Part shown: positions 18,831 through 27,491 of the stretch, piece after piece
How positions within the stretch are numbered: position 1 is the stretch's first letter
Layout: the number at the start of each line of letters is the position of its first letter
NCBI GenBank assembly: GCA_027451885.1
Contig: DAIDHX010000146.1
Coordinates: 80,803 to 144,802, forward strand
Source of the DNA: Planctomycetales bacterium
GTDB taxonomy: Bacteria > Planctomycetota > Planctomycetia > Isosphaerales > Isosphaeraceae
Reading direction: 5' to 3'
Length of the DNA: 64,000 bases
Notes under the pieces: generated by a model
Databases searched by the model: none
Told to the model about the DNA's origin: nothing
What the model saw: only the letters and a program-made list of their open reading frames with translations
Made by a program: the position numbers and the translations under genes

Positions 18831-19631
18831 GTGGCTCGAAAAAAGACCCCAAAAGTTCGGCTCAGCGTTAAGGCGTCACTGTCGCGCCGGCTCCGGGAAG
18901 TGCGGCAGGAGGTGTTTGGCGAGCATGGCGGGCCTGAACTCGCCCGGCGCCTGAGCCTGCCGGCAAGAACCTGGTACAACTACGAGACGGGTGTGACGGT
19001 TCCCGCGGAAGTTCTGCTTGGCTTCATCGAGCAGACCGGCGTGAATCCCATGTGGCTTTTAAACGGTGAGGGACCGCGATTTCGCCAGACCGTCGACGAA
19101 GGGCGGCTCGCCCGACTGACGCCTGTGGAATTGATTCGGCGCGGGCTCGAGGAGCTCGAGCGAAATAATTCCGACTCGATGGCGAGCTCTTCTCAATCCG
19201 TTCTAGAGGAATCCGGTGAATTCGTCGACGTGCCGCTTTATCCCCTTTCACGGATTGGCGAATCCGGGCTCGACCCCACGAGCGCGGAGGGACGTGTGCT
19301 CGCGTATCGCCACTGGCTACCGCATCCCAATGTGACGATTGGCACCCGCCTCGTTGACGACGCCATGCACCCGATCTTGCCGTCCGGGTCGGTCGTGGCA
19401 ATCGATCGCTCGGTGACCGATCCACTCGCGCTTCATGGGCAGATCGTGGCGGTGCAGCCCAGCGGTACGCCCATGATTCGCTGGCTCGAAGTGAGCGGTC
19501 GGCATGTGATCCTGCGACCCAACCAGGGTGCAGGCCGCGACTATCCCCTGATTCCTCTCGAGCTCGACGATCAGCAAAACGTCATCATCGGTCAGGTCGT
19601 CTGGTCCTGGAGCCGGTTTCACAAAACCTGA
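18831..19631 (+). CDS. HTH regulator with a catalytically degenerate S24 (LexA/CI-like) domain
   Basis: Protein of 266 residues starting with GTG. Residues 15-80 form a helix-turn-helix of the CI/XRE type (GPELARRLSLPARTWYNYE, then NPMWLLNGEG, the tail seen in phage-repressor-like HTH domains). The C-terminal half is an S24 peptidase fold, but the Ser of the GDSMxP box is Ala178 (DDAMHPILPSGS) and the Lys position reads MIRWL. Self-cleavage should be impossible, so the domain probably serves dimerisation or ligand sensing. A palindrome sits just upstream of the start. Confidence 0.85.
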   Translation: MARKKTPKVRLSVKASLSRRLREVRQEVFGEHGGPELARRLSLPARTWYNYETGVTVPAEVLLGFIEQTGVNPMWLLNGEGPRFRQTVDEGRLARLTPVELIRRGLEELERNNSDSMASSSQSVLEESGEFVDVPLYPLSRIGESGLDPTSAEGRVLAYRHWLPHPNVTIGTRLVDDAMHPILPSGSVVAIDRSVTDPLALHGQIVAVQPSGTPMIRWLEVSGRHVILRPNQGAGRDYPLIPLELDDQQNVIIGQVVWSWSRFHKT

Positions 19632-19813
19632 CTACCAGAGCGAGTGATTCACACTCGATCCATGCCTGGGTAATCAGCGCACGAATTTGGCTGCTCCCTT
19701 GCCTTGAGCGCAAGTGCGGGCGATCCTGTGAGCCGTGGCGTTAAGGCGAAATCAGGCGCCGCGATACCGTGGTGACCCCCGCCGCGGCTCGCGTTCGAGG
19801 GAATCGAGCGTCC

Positions 19814-21292
19814 ATGGCGGCCCGAGCGCGGAAGAAGTCTCTGACGCTCGACCTCGAGCTGCTTGAGCTCCACGCTCGTGAGCCTCTCTTCTGGCTTGAT
19901 CACGACTTCAAGTTCGTCTGGGTGAATCGGGCCTGGGCCGAGCTGACTGGGCGGAGTTTGAACTACATTCAAGGCGCGGTTTGTGGCGCCTATTCTGGCA
20001 CGCATTCGGAACATCCGGCCGACCTGGCCGCGTGCTTCCGTCCGCCGGTCGAGGTATCCGCCGGAACTCGCGTCTCGATCACCACGCACATCTTTCGAGC
20101 AGACGGCGCGGCCCTTGATCGCCGTCTCGACTTTCTCCCCGTGATTGATCGCGAGGGGAAGTTACTGGGCGTTCTTGGTTTTGTGCGTGAGCTGAGCGAT
20201 GCGCCCTCTTATCCCCGCTCACTGACGCGCACCTGGCAAGATGAGTTCAGGCAGGCGCGTAGACGTCTTCAGGAACGATGTGGGTTCGACTCCATCATCG
20301 GCTCGGGGCCTGCACACGCGAGGCTAATCGATCAGGTTCGACTGGCCGCGGAGTCGCTTTCTCCGCTCCTGATCGTCGGAGAAAGCGGCGCAGGCAAGCG
20401 GCACCTGGCCCGGGTGATCCACCTGCTCGGTCCCGGGCGGGACGAGCCGCTCATTTCTTGTGATTGCAAGGCGCTCCCTGCCGAGGTGCTTGAGCGTGAG
20501 TGGTTCGGCCTATCGCAGGAAGGCGAGACGCGCGGGGACCTTGCGGAAGGACTTCGCGCTCGGCTAACGCTACGGCCCGGCTCAACATTTTTAATCCAGG
20601 AAGTTACGAGCCTACCGCGCGAGCTGCAAGCTCGGCTGGCCGCGATGGTGAAGGGGAAAGCACGCATCATTGTAACAACATCTGTTGATCCAGAGATTGC
20701 GATTGGCGATGGTCGGTTGCTCCCTGCGCTTTACTTTGCTGTTTCGCCGATCATCGCCAGACTTGAGCCCTTGCGTGTGCGGCGCGACGACATCCCGCTG
20801 TTGGCCCAGCATTTTCTGGAGCTGGCCAATCAGCGCGGCGGCCCGATGCGCGACGGATTTACGGACGACGCGATGGCCGAGCTTGTCGCTTACGACTGGC
20901 CAGGAAACCTGCGCGAGCTGGATCGTGTGGTCAACGACGCCCGCTCCAAAAACGGCGGAACCGACACCCGCATTGCTCTTGCCGATCTCCCCAGGGCGTT
21001 ACGCAATCAACTCGAATCAAACGCGCCCTTGCTGGGAATGCCTCGGCCGGTGAAGTCGCTCGATGAGATTTTGCTCGAGATCGAACGGCGCATGATCGAG
21101 ACAGCGCTTGCGCAGGCGCGTGGCAACAAGTCGCGCGCGGCGGATTTGCTCGGGATCTCCCGGCCCCGGCTCTATCGGCGTATCGGCGAGCTCAACCTGC
21201 CTGACGTCGAGCCTGCCGAGCCCGAATCGGATGCAAGCGAGGGCGCTGATCAGAGCCGACCGGAAACGCTCGAGGACGCGCGTGAGGCATGA
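19814..21292 (+). CDS. PAS / degenerate AAA+ / Fis-type regulator
   Basis: About 492 residues from the ATG at 19814 (a GTG at 19769 is an alternative start). Order: PAS domain (residues 15-125, FWLDHDFKFVWVNRAWAELT), an AAA+ domain of NtrC descent (about 155-370) and a Fis-type HTH at the C-terminus (NKSRAADLLGISRPRLYRRI). Walker A is intact (GESGAGKR, 189-196), but Walker B reads FLIQE instead of FLDE and the GAFTGA sigma-54 contact loop is replaced by GLSQEGETRGDLAEG. It therefore cannot work as a normal sigma-54 activator. Its last 43 nt overlap the 3' end of the convergent lpxB. Confidence 0.88.
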   Translation: MAARARKKSLTLDLELLELHAREPLFWLDHDFKFVWVNRAWAELTGRSLNYIQGAVCGAYSGTHSEHPADLAACFRPPVEVSAGTRVSITTHIFRADGAALDRRLDFLPVIDREGKLLGVLGFVRELSDAPSYPRSLTRTWQDEFRQARRRLQERCGFDSIIGSGPAHARLIDQVRLAAESLSPLLIVGESGAGKRHLARVIHLLGPGRDEPLISCDCKALPAEVLEREWFGLSQEGETRGDLAEGLRARLTLRPGSTFLIQEVTSLPRELQARLAAMVKGKARIIVTTSVDPEIAIGDGRLLPALYFAVSPIIARLEPLRVRRDDIPLLAQHFLELANQRGGPMRDGFTDDAMAELVAYDWPGNLRELDRVVNDARSKNGGTDTRIALADLPRALRNQLESNAPLLGMPRPVKSLDEILLEIERRMIETALAQARGNKSRAADLLGISRPRLYRRIGELNLPDVEPAEPESDASEGADQSRPETLEDAREA

Positions 21293-22485
21293 TGGGGGGC
21301 GGGAACCGACTGTGTAGCACCTGATGGGTGGTGCGCTCGGATCCACGACACGATCATCCCGGCCGAGCGCTCCGTCGCCCCTGGTTTGCCGACCTCGTCC
21401 GCCAGGGCATTCAACGCGCGCTGGATGCTCTCGCGCTCGGCACCGTCATCGATCCATTTCTCCGCCCAGGCGGCCAGTTGCGGTGAGACATCAAGACACG
21501 TCAAAAATTCGGGAAAGAGCTCGCGATCGGCCAGAAGATTGACCAGCGTGATGAATCGCGTGCGAATGAACGGCCGGGCGATCCACAGACCAACCCTTGA
21601 GACCGTGTAAAGCACCACCGACGGCAGACGTTCGGCAAGAAGCTCGAGACTGACGGATCCAGAAACCGTCCACGCCGCGCGGGCCAATCGGATAATCTCC
21701 GCTGTTCGACCGGCGTGGATCACCAGAGGGATCGCGGATTCCACAATCCCCTGCGCTTGCAGATCGGCCAGAATGCGTTCCGCTATTGCCTTGTGTTTCT
21801 CATTCAAGCATGCGATGGCGAATCGAACGTCGTCCCTGCGTCTGGAAAGTAGAGCCGCTGCGCGGAGCATCGTCGGCAGGTTGTGCTCGATCTCCTTGAC
21901 ACGTGAGCCGGGGAGGATCGCCACCAGGCGCCCAGGTTGTGCTTGCTCCTGCGCCAGAAAGTCGTGATCAAGTACCCGATCGGCTAGCTCGTCGAAATAG
22001 GGATGGCCGACGAAGGTTGCGTGGTTCACGCCCCTTGCCCTGTACCACGCGGGCTCAAATGGCAGGCTGCAGAGCACGAGATCAAAATCCCTGCGAATCT
22101 TCTTCACGCGCCAGGGCGCCCAGGCCCAGATTTGCGGTGGGACGAAGTAAAACACCGGTACGCCGTGTTTCTTCGCCCGTCGCGCGAGCCACCAATGCAG
22201 CCCAGGATAATCGATCAGGATCACCGCATCGGGCCGTTCGTCACGGAAAAACCGATCCGCCTGGATGATCAGTTTGAGAAATGTGGCGATGTTTGCAAAT
22301 ACGCTCAGGAACCACATCACGGCCAGGTTAACGAGCACGAAGTTCAAGTCGGCCCCCGCCTCGATCATCCTGGGGCCGCCGTAGCCCGAAATGCGGGCTT
22401 CAGGATCGATCCGTTTGAGTGCTCGGATCAGATTGGCGGCATGGAGATCGCCACTGGGTTCACCTGCGGAGATAAAAAAGTGCAT
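21250..22485 (-). CDS. lpxB: Lipid-A-disaccharide synthase
   Basis: Protein of 411 residues starting MHFFISAGEPSGDLHAANLI, the family signature. Further blocks: DYPGLHWWLARRAKKHGVPVF, YFVPPQIWAWAPWR and LPGSRVKEIEHNLPTML. It is a GT19 enzyme that joins UDP-2,3-diacylglucosamine and lipid X at the inner face of the cytoplasmic membrane, so the organism probably makes lipid A. ATG at 22485 with GGAG upstream. Other lpx genes are not in the window. Confidence 0.96.
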   Translation of the reverse strand: MHFFISAGEPSGDLHAANLIRALKRIDPEARISGYGGPRMIEAGADLNFVLVNLAVMWFLSVFANIATFLKLIIQADRFFRDERPDAVILIDYPGLHWWLARRAKKHGVPVFYFVPPQIWAWAPWRVKKIRRDFDLVLCSLPFEPAWYRARGVNHATFVGHPYFDELADRVLDHDFLAQEQAQPGRLVAILPGSRVKEIEHNLPTMLRAAALLSRRRDDVRFAIACLNEKHKAIAERILADLQAQGIVESAIPLVIHAGRTAEIIRLARAAWTVSGSVSLELLAERLPSVVLYTVSRVGLWIARPFIRTRFITLVNLLADRELFPEFLTCLDVSPQLAAWAEKWIDDGAERESIQRALNALADEVGKPGATERSAGMIVSWIRAHHPSGATQSVPAPHHASRASSSVSGRL

Positions 22486-22537
22486 GGTGCGTGCTCCACG
22501 TCCTTGTGAATCGCGAGGACCTGCCTGCGTGGGTAGA

Positions 22538-23452
22538 TCAGCTTTCGCCGCCGGGCTTGCGCGCCTTGAGCATGAGATTGCTGGCGATGCGGTTGATCGG
22601 CCAGACGTGCTCCATCACCCCGTTCAGCATCCAGGCCGCGGCGTGCAGTTTCTGATAAACATCCTTGACGCGTCCAGGGAAGCCGTTGAGCATCGTCGGG
22701 ACCAGGAAGCGATATCCAACCTCGAAGACCTCAAATCCCGCCGCGCGAAGCTGGCGGCCAGCCGAGCCGATCGTGTAGAGCCGATCATGCGCAGTGTGCC
22801 CCAATGAGCGCTGAATCGCCTCCGTGTAGCTATATCGATTGGGCAGACAGGCGACCAGAAAGAGTCCCCCTGGTCTCAGCACACGGAAGATCTCACGGAG
22901 TGATCCTTCCTCTTCTGGCACGTGCTCCCAGACACCGTTGCTTGTCACGACGTCGAAGTATTCTTCGGGGTAGTCGAGCCGGTAGGGATGGCGGATTTGC
23001 TCGTACTGGATGCCGCAGTAAGTGTGAAACGGCTGATAGGCGCAGGGCTCAACGACGTCGCAGCCGTGAAGCTCGACGCCGCGCCCGAATCGCAAGCGGT
23101 AGATGCACGAATCGAGCGCGTGCTGGCAGCCCCACTCGAGAATGCGATTACCCGACTGGATCTCAGCCGCGAGCCAATCAATCACGGCGAGTCTGCGTAG
23201 CAAAGTGAGCTCCATCCCAGCGTGCGCGGACAGATACTCCTGGTTCACCCCTGAGGAGCCGCGGGTTGCAACGTACTCTGCCTGTTCGCGGTAGAGATGC
23301 CGGATCAGGGCCAGCTCGGCGTCTCGCCTGCCTCTGCGGGTGCCGGCTTGCTCCACGGTCGACTCTGTGAGAAGCCTGCGCAGCCTGCGAGGCTGCTGAA
23401 TGCTCGTTGCCTCTCGCCCCCCGCTGGATGAGAGTGGGTCCATTTGAGTCAT
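22538..23452 (-). CDS. Class I SAM-dependent methyltransferase
   Basis: Protein of 304 residues. The Rossmann core has motif I as ILEWGCQHALDS, DVVTSNGVWEHVPEEEGSL and the RVLRPGGLFLVACLPN strand, as in the UbiE/Methyltransf_11 group. About 80 residues precede the core and a hydrophobic, possibly membrane-touching segment follows (LVPTMLNGFPGRVKD). Substrate unknown; its place 52 nt upstream of lpxB on the same strand is compatible with a sugar or lipid envelope substrate. ATG at 23452 with AGGAG seven nt upstream. Confidence 0.85.
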   Translation of the reverse strand: MTQMDPLSSSGGREATSIQQPRRLRRLLTESTVEQAGTRRGRRDAELALIRHLYREQAEYVATRGSSGVNQEYLSAHAGMELTLLRRLAVIDWLAAEIQSGNRILEWGCQHALDSCIYRLRFGRGVELHGCDVVEPCAYQPFHTYCGIQYEQIRHPYRLDYPEEYFDVVTSNGVWEHVPEEEGSLREIFRVLRPGGLFLVACLPNRYSYTEAIQRSLGHTAHDRLYTIGSAGRQLRAAGFEVFEVGYRFLVPTMLNGFPGRVKDVYQKLHAAAWMLNGVMEHVWPINRIASNLMLKARKPGGES

Positions 23453-23607
23453 CCCTTTTCTCCTGGACCATTCGGACTGTCATGGTCCTGAGCGAATCCA
23501 GCCACGGGCGAACTCCATCGCGGCAGGATGCTACTGGCTTGCCGGAGTTCCTGCAATTTCAATCGTGTATGCGAGACCCGTTTTTCGAGGAACTCGACGT
23601 GTCTGCG

Positions 23608-24138
23608 TCAGGGATGGGGACGAGGGAAGGGAACAGGCACGGGGAAGAGTGGTTGGAGTGGAGGAGCAATCGCGGGGTTCGCGATCGCGGGAACGCGCGG
23701 TAATGAAGCGACTGGGCGGCCAGTGACCAGCCCCCCAATCGGAGTGGACGGAAATCGAAGCGAACTACCCACAGGAACGCCCGCAAGCGCCGCCGCGGCC
23801 AGCAATTCTCGCTTGATAACAGAGCCTACCTTGAGCGATTCGATTTCACCCCGTTCGCGCGAAAGATCGACCGCGCGAGAGATCGCGATATAGTCTGGAT
23901 ACTGAGACGCGATCTGCTTCAACCAGCGATCGACCGCGGGGGAATCTTCCCCCTTGCGGACGTCGTAGATCTGGTATTTGAAGGTCCCGAGCGGGTCGCT
24001 TTTGCTATACCAGACGATCACGCGATAGTCGGCCCGACAAACGCTACGGCCTCGGCCGGCTTCACCAGGGCCGAAGCCCACGAGCAAGCAGACCGAACAC
24101 GCTGCAAACACCAATGCGAATCGAGCCGCGATCGCCAT
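23608..24138 (-). CDS. Small exported protein of unknown function
   Basis: A 176-residue protein with a signal peptide (AIAARFALVFAACSVCLLVG, probable cleavage near residue 27) and a strong Shine-Dalgarno (GGAGG, 8 nt before the ATG). The middle (RVIVWYSKSDPLGTFKYQIYD ... VDRWLKQIASQYPDYIAISR) is well structured and charged; the C-terminal 50 residues are Pro/Ala-rich and end PVPVPFPRPHP. No recognisable domain. Same strand as the neighbouring PEP-CTERM gene. Confidence 0.75.
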   Translation of the reverse strand: MAIAARFALVFAACSVCLLVGFGPGEAGRGRSVCRADYRVIVWYSKSDPLGTFKYQIYDVRKGEDSPAVDRWLKQIASQYPDYIAISRAVDLSRERGEIESLKVGSVIKRELLAAAALAGVPVGSSLRFPSTPIGGLVTGRPVASLPRVPAIANPAIAPPLQPLFPVPVPFPRPHP

Positions 24139-24228
24139 AAGCGCATCCTCCAGCGGACAACGTATTGTACCGCGTTCATCCTGGAGGATACGCGTGGGCG
24201 TCGAGCTCTGGCAATTTGGGCCGAGAAC

Positions 24229-24906
24229 CTAGCAAGGGCTGATCTGGGTGACGATCCGCCGTTTGCGCACATAACCCGCCCGGGCCAATGCTGCGAGTGC
24301 GGCGACGGACCAGACCATGATCGACATCGGCTCTGGAATCGCGTTCGAAACACTTCCACCACCGCCGCCCGTGGTTGTGCCTCCCGAGCCCGAATTCGAG
24401 CCGCTGCCCGCGTCGGTCACGGGAGCGATGCTAATCCCCGGCGTGAGAACCTCAAGCATCGGGGGGTTGCTCGCGAGCGACTTATCGATCGAAAGCGAAA
24501 AGTTGAGCACTCCCCCCGCCTTGAAGCCCTGGCCGAAAAAGACGAGTCCGAACATCTGCTCAGCCTGACCATTGGAACCCGTGGTGTTCTTGAGCGCGAC
24601 CACGAGCTGATTGGGATCGAACCCGGTCGAGCCAGGTAAGACCGTGAGCGGGCTTAACTGAGCACCCGAGCTCGATGTGGGCGGCACCACACCCCCGGGT
24701 GGAATGATCAGGGCCTCAACCTGGGGACCCGAGATATTCGGGCTCGGCGCGGAGATGTTGCTCACGCTCGTCAAGCTATAGTCCGCGGTCACGGTCTGGG
24801 AGCTGGGCGTGAGAGAATCGCCCCAGACCGTCGTCGAAACGCCAAATGATCCCAAGGCAACAACAGCGGCCAACGTGATCATCGGAGCAGGACAACGACG
24901 TACCAC
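24229..24906 (-). CDS. PEP-CTERM-type surface protein
   Basis: A 225-residue exported protein. The GTG at 24906 has a perfect AGGAGG nine nt upstream; reading frames from 24963 lack one. The N-terminal signal sequence (PMITLAAVVALGSFGVSTTV) leads to a Ser/Thr/Pro-rich body and a Gly-rich linker. The C-terminus has the tripartite sorting signal: IPEP, a hydrophobic stretch (SIMVWSVAALAALA) and RKRR, followed by eight further residues. Such proteins are processed by an exosortase and often glycosylated; no exosortase gene is in the window. Function of the body is unknown. Confidence 0.8.
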   Translation of the reverse strand: MVRRCPAPMITLAAVVALGSFGVSTTVWGDSLTPSSQTVTADYSLTSVSNISAPSPNISGPQVEALIIPPGGVVPPTSSSGAQLSPLTVLPGSTGFDPNQLVVALKNTTGSNGQAEQMFGLVFFGQGFKAGGVLNFSLSIDKSLASNPPMLEVLTPGISIAPVTDAGSGSNSGSGGTTTGGGGGSVSNAIPEPMSIMVWSVAALAALARAGYVRKRRIVTQISPC

Positions 24907-25306
24907 GACGGGTTTCCTCCTTGAGCTCTCAGCCACGAACTCGCAATCCTTGGGCGTAGTCACAATCCGAACCGAGCTCCATCCAGCGGCGAAGCGTTCG
25001 GGGCACAGCGCCAGTCCATCCTGTCCCGGCGCTCACCGAGGCGAACCTGGGCTCGCCACAGCGAAGTTCTCAAGTCTCGAGCTTTGGTTCGGGGAAGCGA
25101 GCTCTCGGCTGACAGACCCCAAAACTTGAGGCCGGCATTCTGCAACGCTTCGAAAAAACGGTCAAGGCGGGATCAGGGCTTTTTCGGAGATCGACGCCAA
25201 ATCTTCCGTGACCAATCCCGAGCGATCGCCTCAGATGCCTGATCGTAATCCGATCTCCTTTGGAGAAAATGAGTTGTGCTGCTGGCTCAGGCGGTGAAGG
25301 CCTCGG
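24907..25306. other. Intergenic region upstream of the PEP-CTERM gene
   Basis: 400 nt between the PEP-CTERM gene and the end of the SLC13-type gene, both leftward. No credible gene; only the AGGAGG site at 24916-24921 stands out. It should contain the promoter of the PEP-CTERM gene, but I see no strong -35/-10 pair. Confidence 0.5.
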
Positions 25307-27109
25307 CTAAAAATGCCAGATAAAGGGAATGAGCGCTACGGCACAAAGCCACATGAGCAGATTGAGTGGGATCCCAACACGCAAAAAATCGGTGAAACGA
25401 TATCCGCCCGGTCCGAATACCATCATGTGGGTTTGATAGCCGATCGGCGAAGCGAACGCGAACGAGGCGGCGAGTGCCACGGCCATGATAAAAGGCCGCG
25501 GGCTGACTCCAAGCTCCCGCGCAGCTTCCACGCAGAAGGGAAACGAGAGCGCGGCGGCAGCGTTATTGCTAATCAATTCGTTGAGCACCATGACAACGAA
25601 GTAAACCGCTGCCAGAGTTGCGATCGGACCGAGCTCACGCGTGGCGCCGACGAGCAAACCCGCAGTGAGCCGGGCGACGCCAGATTCCTCGAGCGCCCGG
25701 CCGACGCCGAACGACGCCGCGATTGCGATCAACACCGGCAAATCGATCGCCTTGCGAGCCGCGGCCCCCGAGAGGCAGCCAGCTCCAACCATGGCGCCGG
25801 CCGCCACCAGTGACGGAACGGCGTAATCCTCAACCTGGTTGCTCAGGAACGTTACGATGAGCGCCAGGAAGATTGCCACCGCGGCCCAGGCTCGCTCATG
25901 ACGCACCGGCCGCGAATCCTCGACCTCGCTGACCAGATAAAAATCGGGATTGTTGCGGTACGCTCTGGGGAAATGCGGGCCCGTCTGCAGCAGTAATGTG
26001 TCACCGGCCCGAAGCTCGATCTCACCGATTTTGGTGCCCAGCCGCACCCCGTTGCGGTGCACCGCCACAATCGCGGCATCGTAAAGCGCTCGGAAATCCG
26101 CATCCCGTACTTTGCGATCGATCAGAGGCGAGCTTGGACTGATCACCGCCTCACAGAGCTGGCGACCCGCACGTGCAGCCGCGGTAATGTCGTACGACTG
26201 GTCCGCCGCCGGCACAAGCCCGGGAATCTTTTCCAGATCCACGATCGTAGAAACAACACCTGTGAACACAAGCCGATCGTTCACGAGGATCGTCTCGTCC
26301 GGGCTGACGGGGCCAATCAGCTCCCCCTCGCGGTCGATCTCAATCAAAAACAGGCCAGGCAGATGCCTCAGCCCCGCCTCCGCGATCGATTTGCCCACCA
26401 GGCGACATTGCGGCTGAACCAGGAGCTCAACCAGATACTCGCGGCGGCTCTGCTCAAGCTGCTCGATCAAATCGAGTCGATTGGGCATCAGCCGGCGACC
26501 AATCGTGAGCAAGTAAACCGCACCCACCAGCGCGCAAGGAAGACCCACCCACCCAAGCTCGAGGTAGCCCATTCGCGGCATCTTGCTGTTGATCAGGAAA
26601 CCCTGGACGACCAAATTCGTACTTGTGCCAATAAGGGAACACGAGCCTCCCAGAATCGACAGGTAAGAAAGCGGCATAAGCAAACGCGAGGGCGAAATCC
26701 GCTTCTTTCGGCACCAGGTGAGAAGCACGGGAGTAAGCAATGCCACCTTGGGTGTATTGTTGAGGACAAGGGCGGATGGTATAAGCACGATGGCCATCAG
26801 CAGAAGTGCTTTGCCCTCGGTGTTCACCCGACCGAGAAAGCGATCGCCAAGGTAATCCATCACCCCTGTTTCGCTAAGACTGGCGGCGACCACGAACAGG
26901 GCGCCCACAAGCAGGACGCCGGAATTGGAAAAGCCAGCGAATGCTTCGTCCGCCGGGATCACACGGAGAGCGGTCAGGATCACAAGCGCGCCCATGAAGA
27001 GGACGTCGGCTGCGCGATCCTTGATCAGGCCGTAGAGGAGAGCGAGGAGAACGGAGAGTGTAACGGCGATTTTGTAAACGTCGATCGCTGGAGTCGTGCT
27101 TGGGTCCAT
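25307..27109 (-). CDS. SLC13-type anion carrier with two RCK_C (TrkA-C) domains
   Basis: Protein of 600 residues. Two hydrophobic halves of the divalent anion:sodium symporter fold flank a cytoplasmic insert at about residues 205-385. Transport-site hairpins appear as ALVLNNTPKVALLTPV, GGSCSLIGTSTNLVVQGF and NELISNNAAAALSFPF. The insert has two RCK_C domains (VGKSIAEAGLRHLPGLFLIE; DRKVRDADFRALYDAAIVAV), which usually bind a regulatory ligand. Likely substrates are sulfate, dicarboxylates or similar anions. ATG at 27109 with GAGA upstream; a TTG one codon earlier is less likely. Confidence 0.92.
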   Translation of the reverse strand: MDPSTTPAIDVYKIAVTLSVLLALLYGLIKDRAADVLFMGALVILTALRVIPADEAFAGFSNSGVLLVGALFVVAASLSETGVMDYLGDRFLGRVNTEGKALLLMAIVLIPSALVLNNTPKVALLTPVLLTWCRKKRISPSRLLMPLSYLSILGGSCSLIGTSTNLVVQGFLINSKMPRMGYLELGWVGLPCALVGAVYLLTIGRRLMPNRLDLIEQLEQSRREYLVELLVQPQCRLVGKSIAEAGLRHLPGLFLIEIDREGELIGPVSPDETILVNDRLVFTGVVSTIVDLEKIPGLVPAADQSYDITAAARAGRQLCEAVISPSSPLIDRKVRDADFRALYDAAIVAVHRNGVRLGTKIGEIELRAGDTLLLQTGPHFPRAYRNNPDFYLVSEVEDSRPVRHERAWAAVAIFLALIVTFLSNQVEDYAVPSLVAAGAMVGAGCLSGAAARKAIDLPVLIAIAASFGVGRALEESGVARLTAGLLVGATRELGPIATLAAVYFVVMVLNELISNNAAAALSFPFCVEAARELGVSPRPFIMAVALAASFAFASPIGYQTHMMVFGPGGYRFTDFLRVGIPLNLLMWLCAVALIPFIWHF

Positions 27110-27491
27110 CAATGTCTCGCATCATGTGGGTCGGCGAACGCTGTTTAGCCAGGACGCCTATCCCTGCCGGTATCTGGACCCGAACATGCGCCAATTCTTT
27201 CTAAAAGACAACTCCAGCGAAGTCCACAGGGCGGAGCATGCACCGGTTGTAAGGGGGCGGCCTCGAGTAACGTGTGGTATTCGAATCTGTTTCATGGAAC
27301 CAGTTACGTTGACTGGGGTATCGGGGTATGATTCATTATCGAGAACCAATCACGTTAATGAGCAACGCATGACGCGACGGGTTCGCGATCAGATCTCGCT
27401 CTCGATGGCTTGAGGCGAGCCGAAAGTCGGCGGGCGGTTTCGCGGAGTTTGAGCGAGGCGTCCGAACAAATCAACGTCGAAGGCAGCGATC
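27110..27491. other. Divergent intergenic region
   Basis: 382 nt between the SLC13-type gene and the coiled-coil gene. Frames in it lack coding character. A short inverted repeat (CCAGT, 7 nt, ACTGG) overlaps a TTGACT word near 27309, and AT-rich stretches follow; these are the most likely promoter positions, but no well-spaced -10 is convincing. Confidence 0.5.

Noticed and set aside
26057..27148. A 363-codon rightward frame across the SLC13-type gene
   Set aside because: Antisense shadow, His/Arg/Gln-rich, no motif, and it would cover the divergent promoter region.
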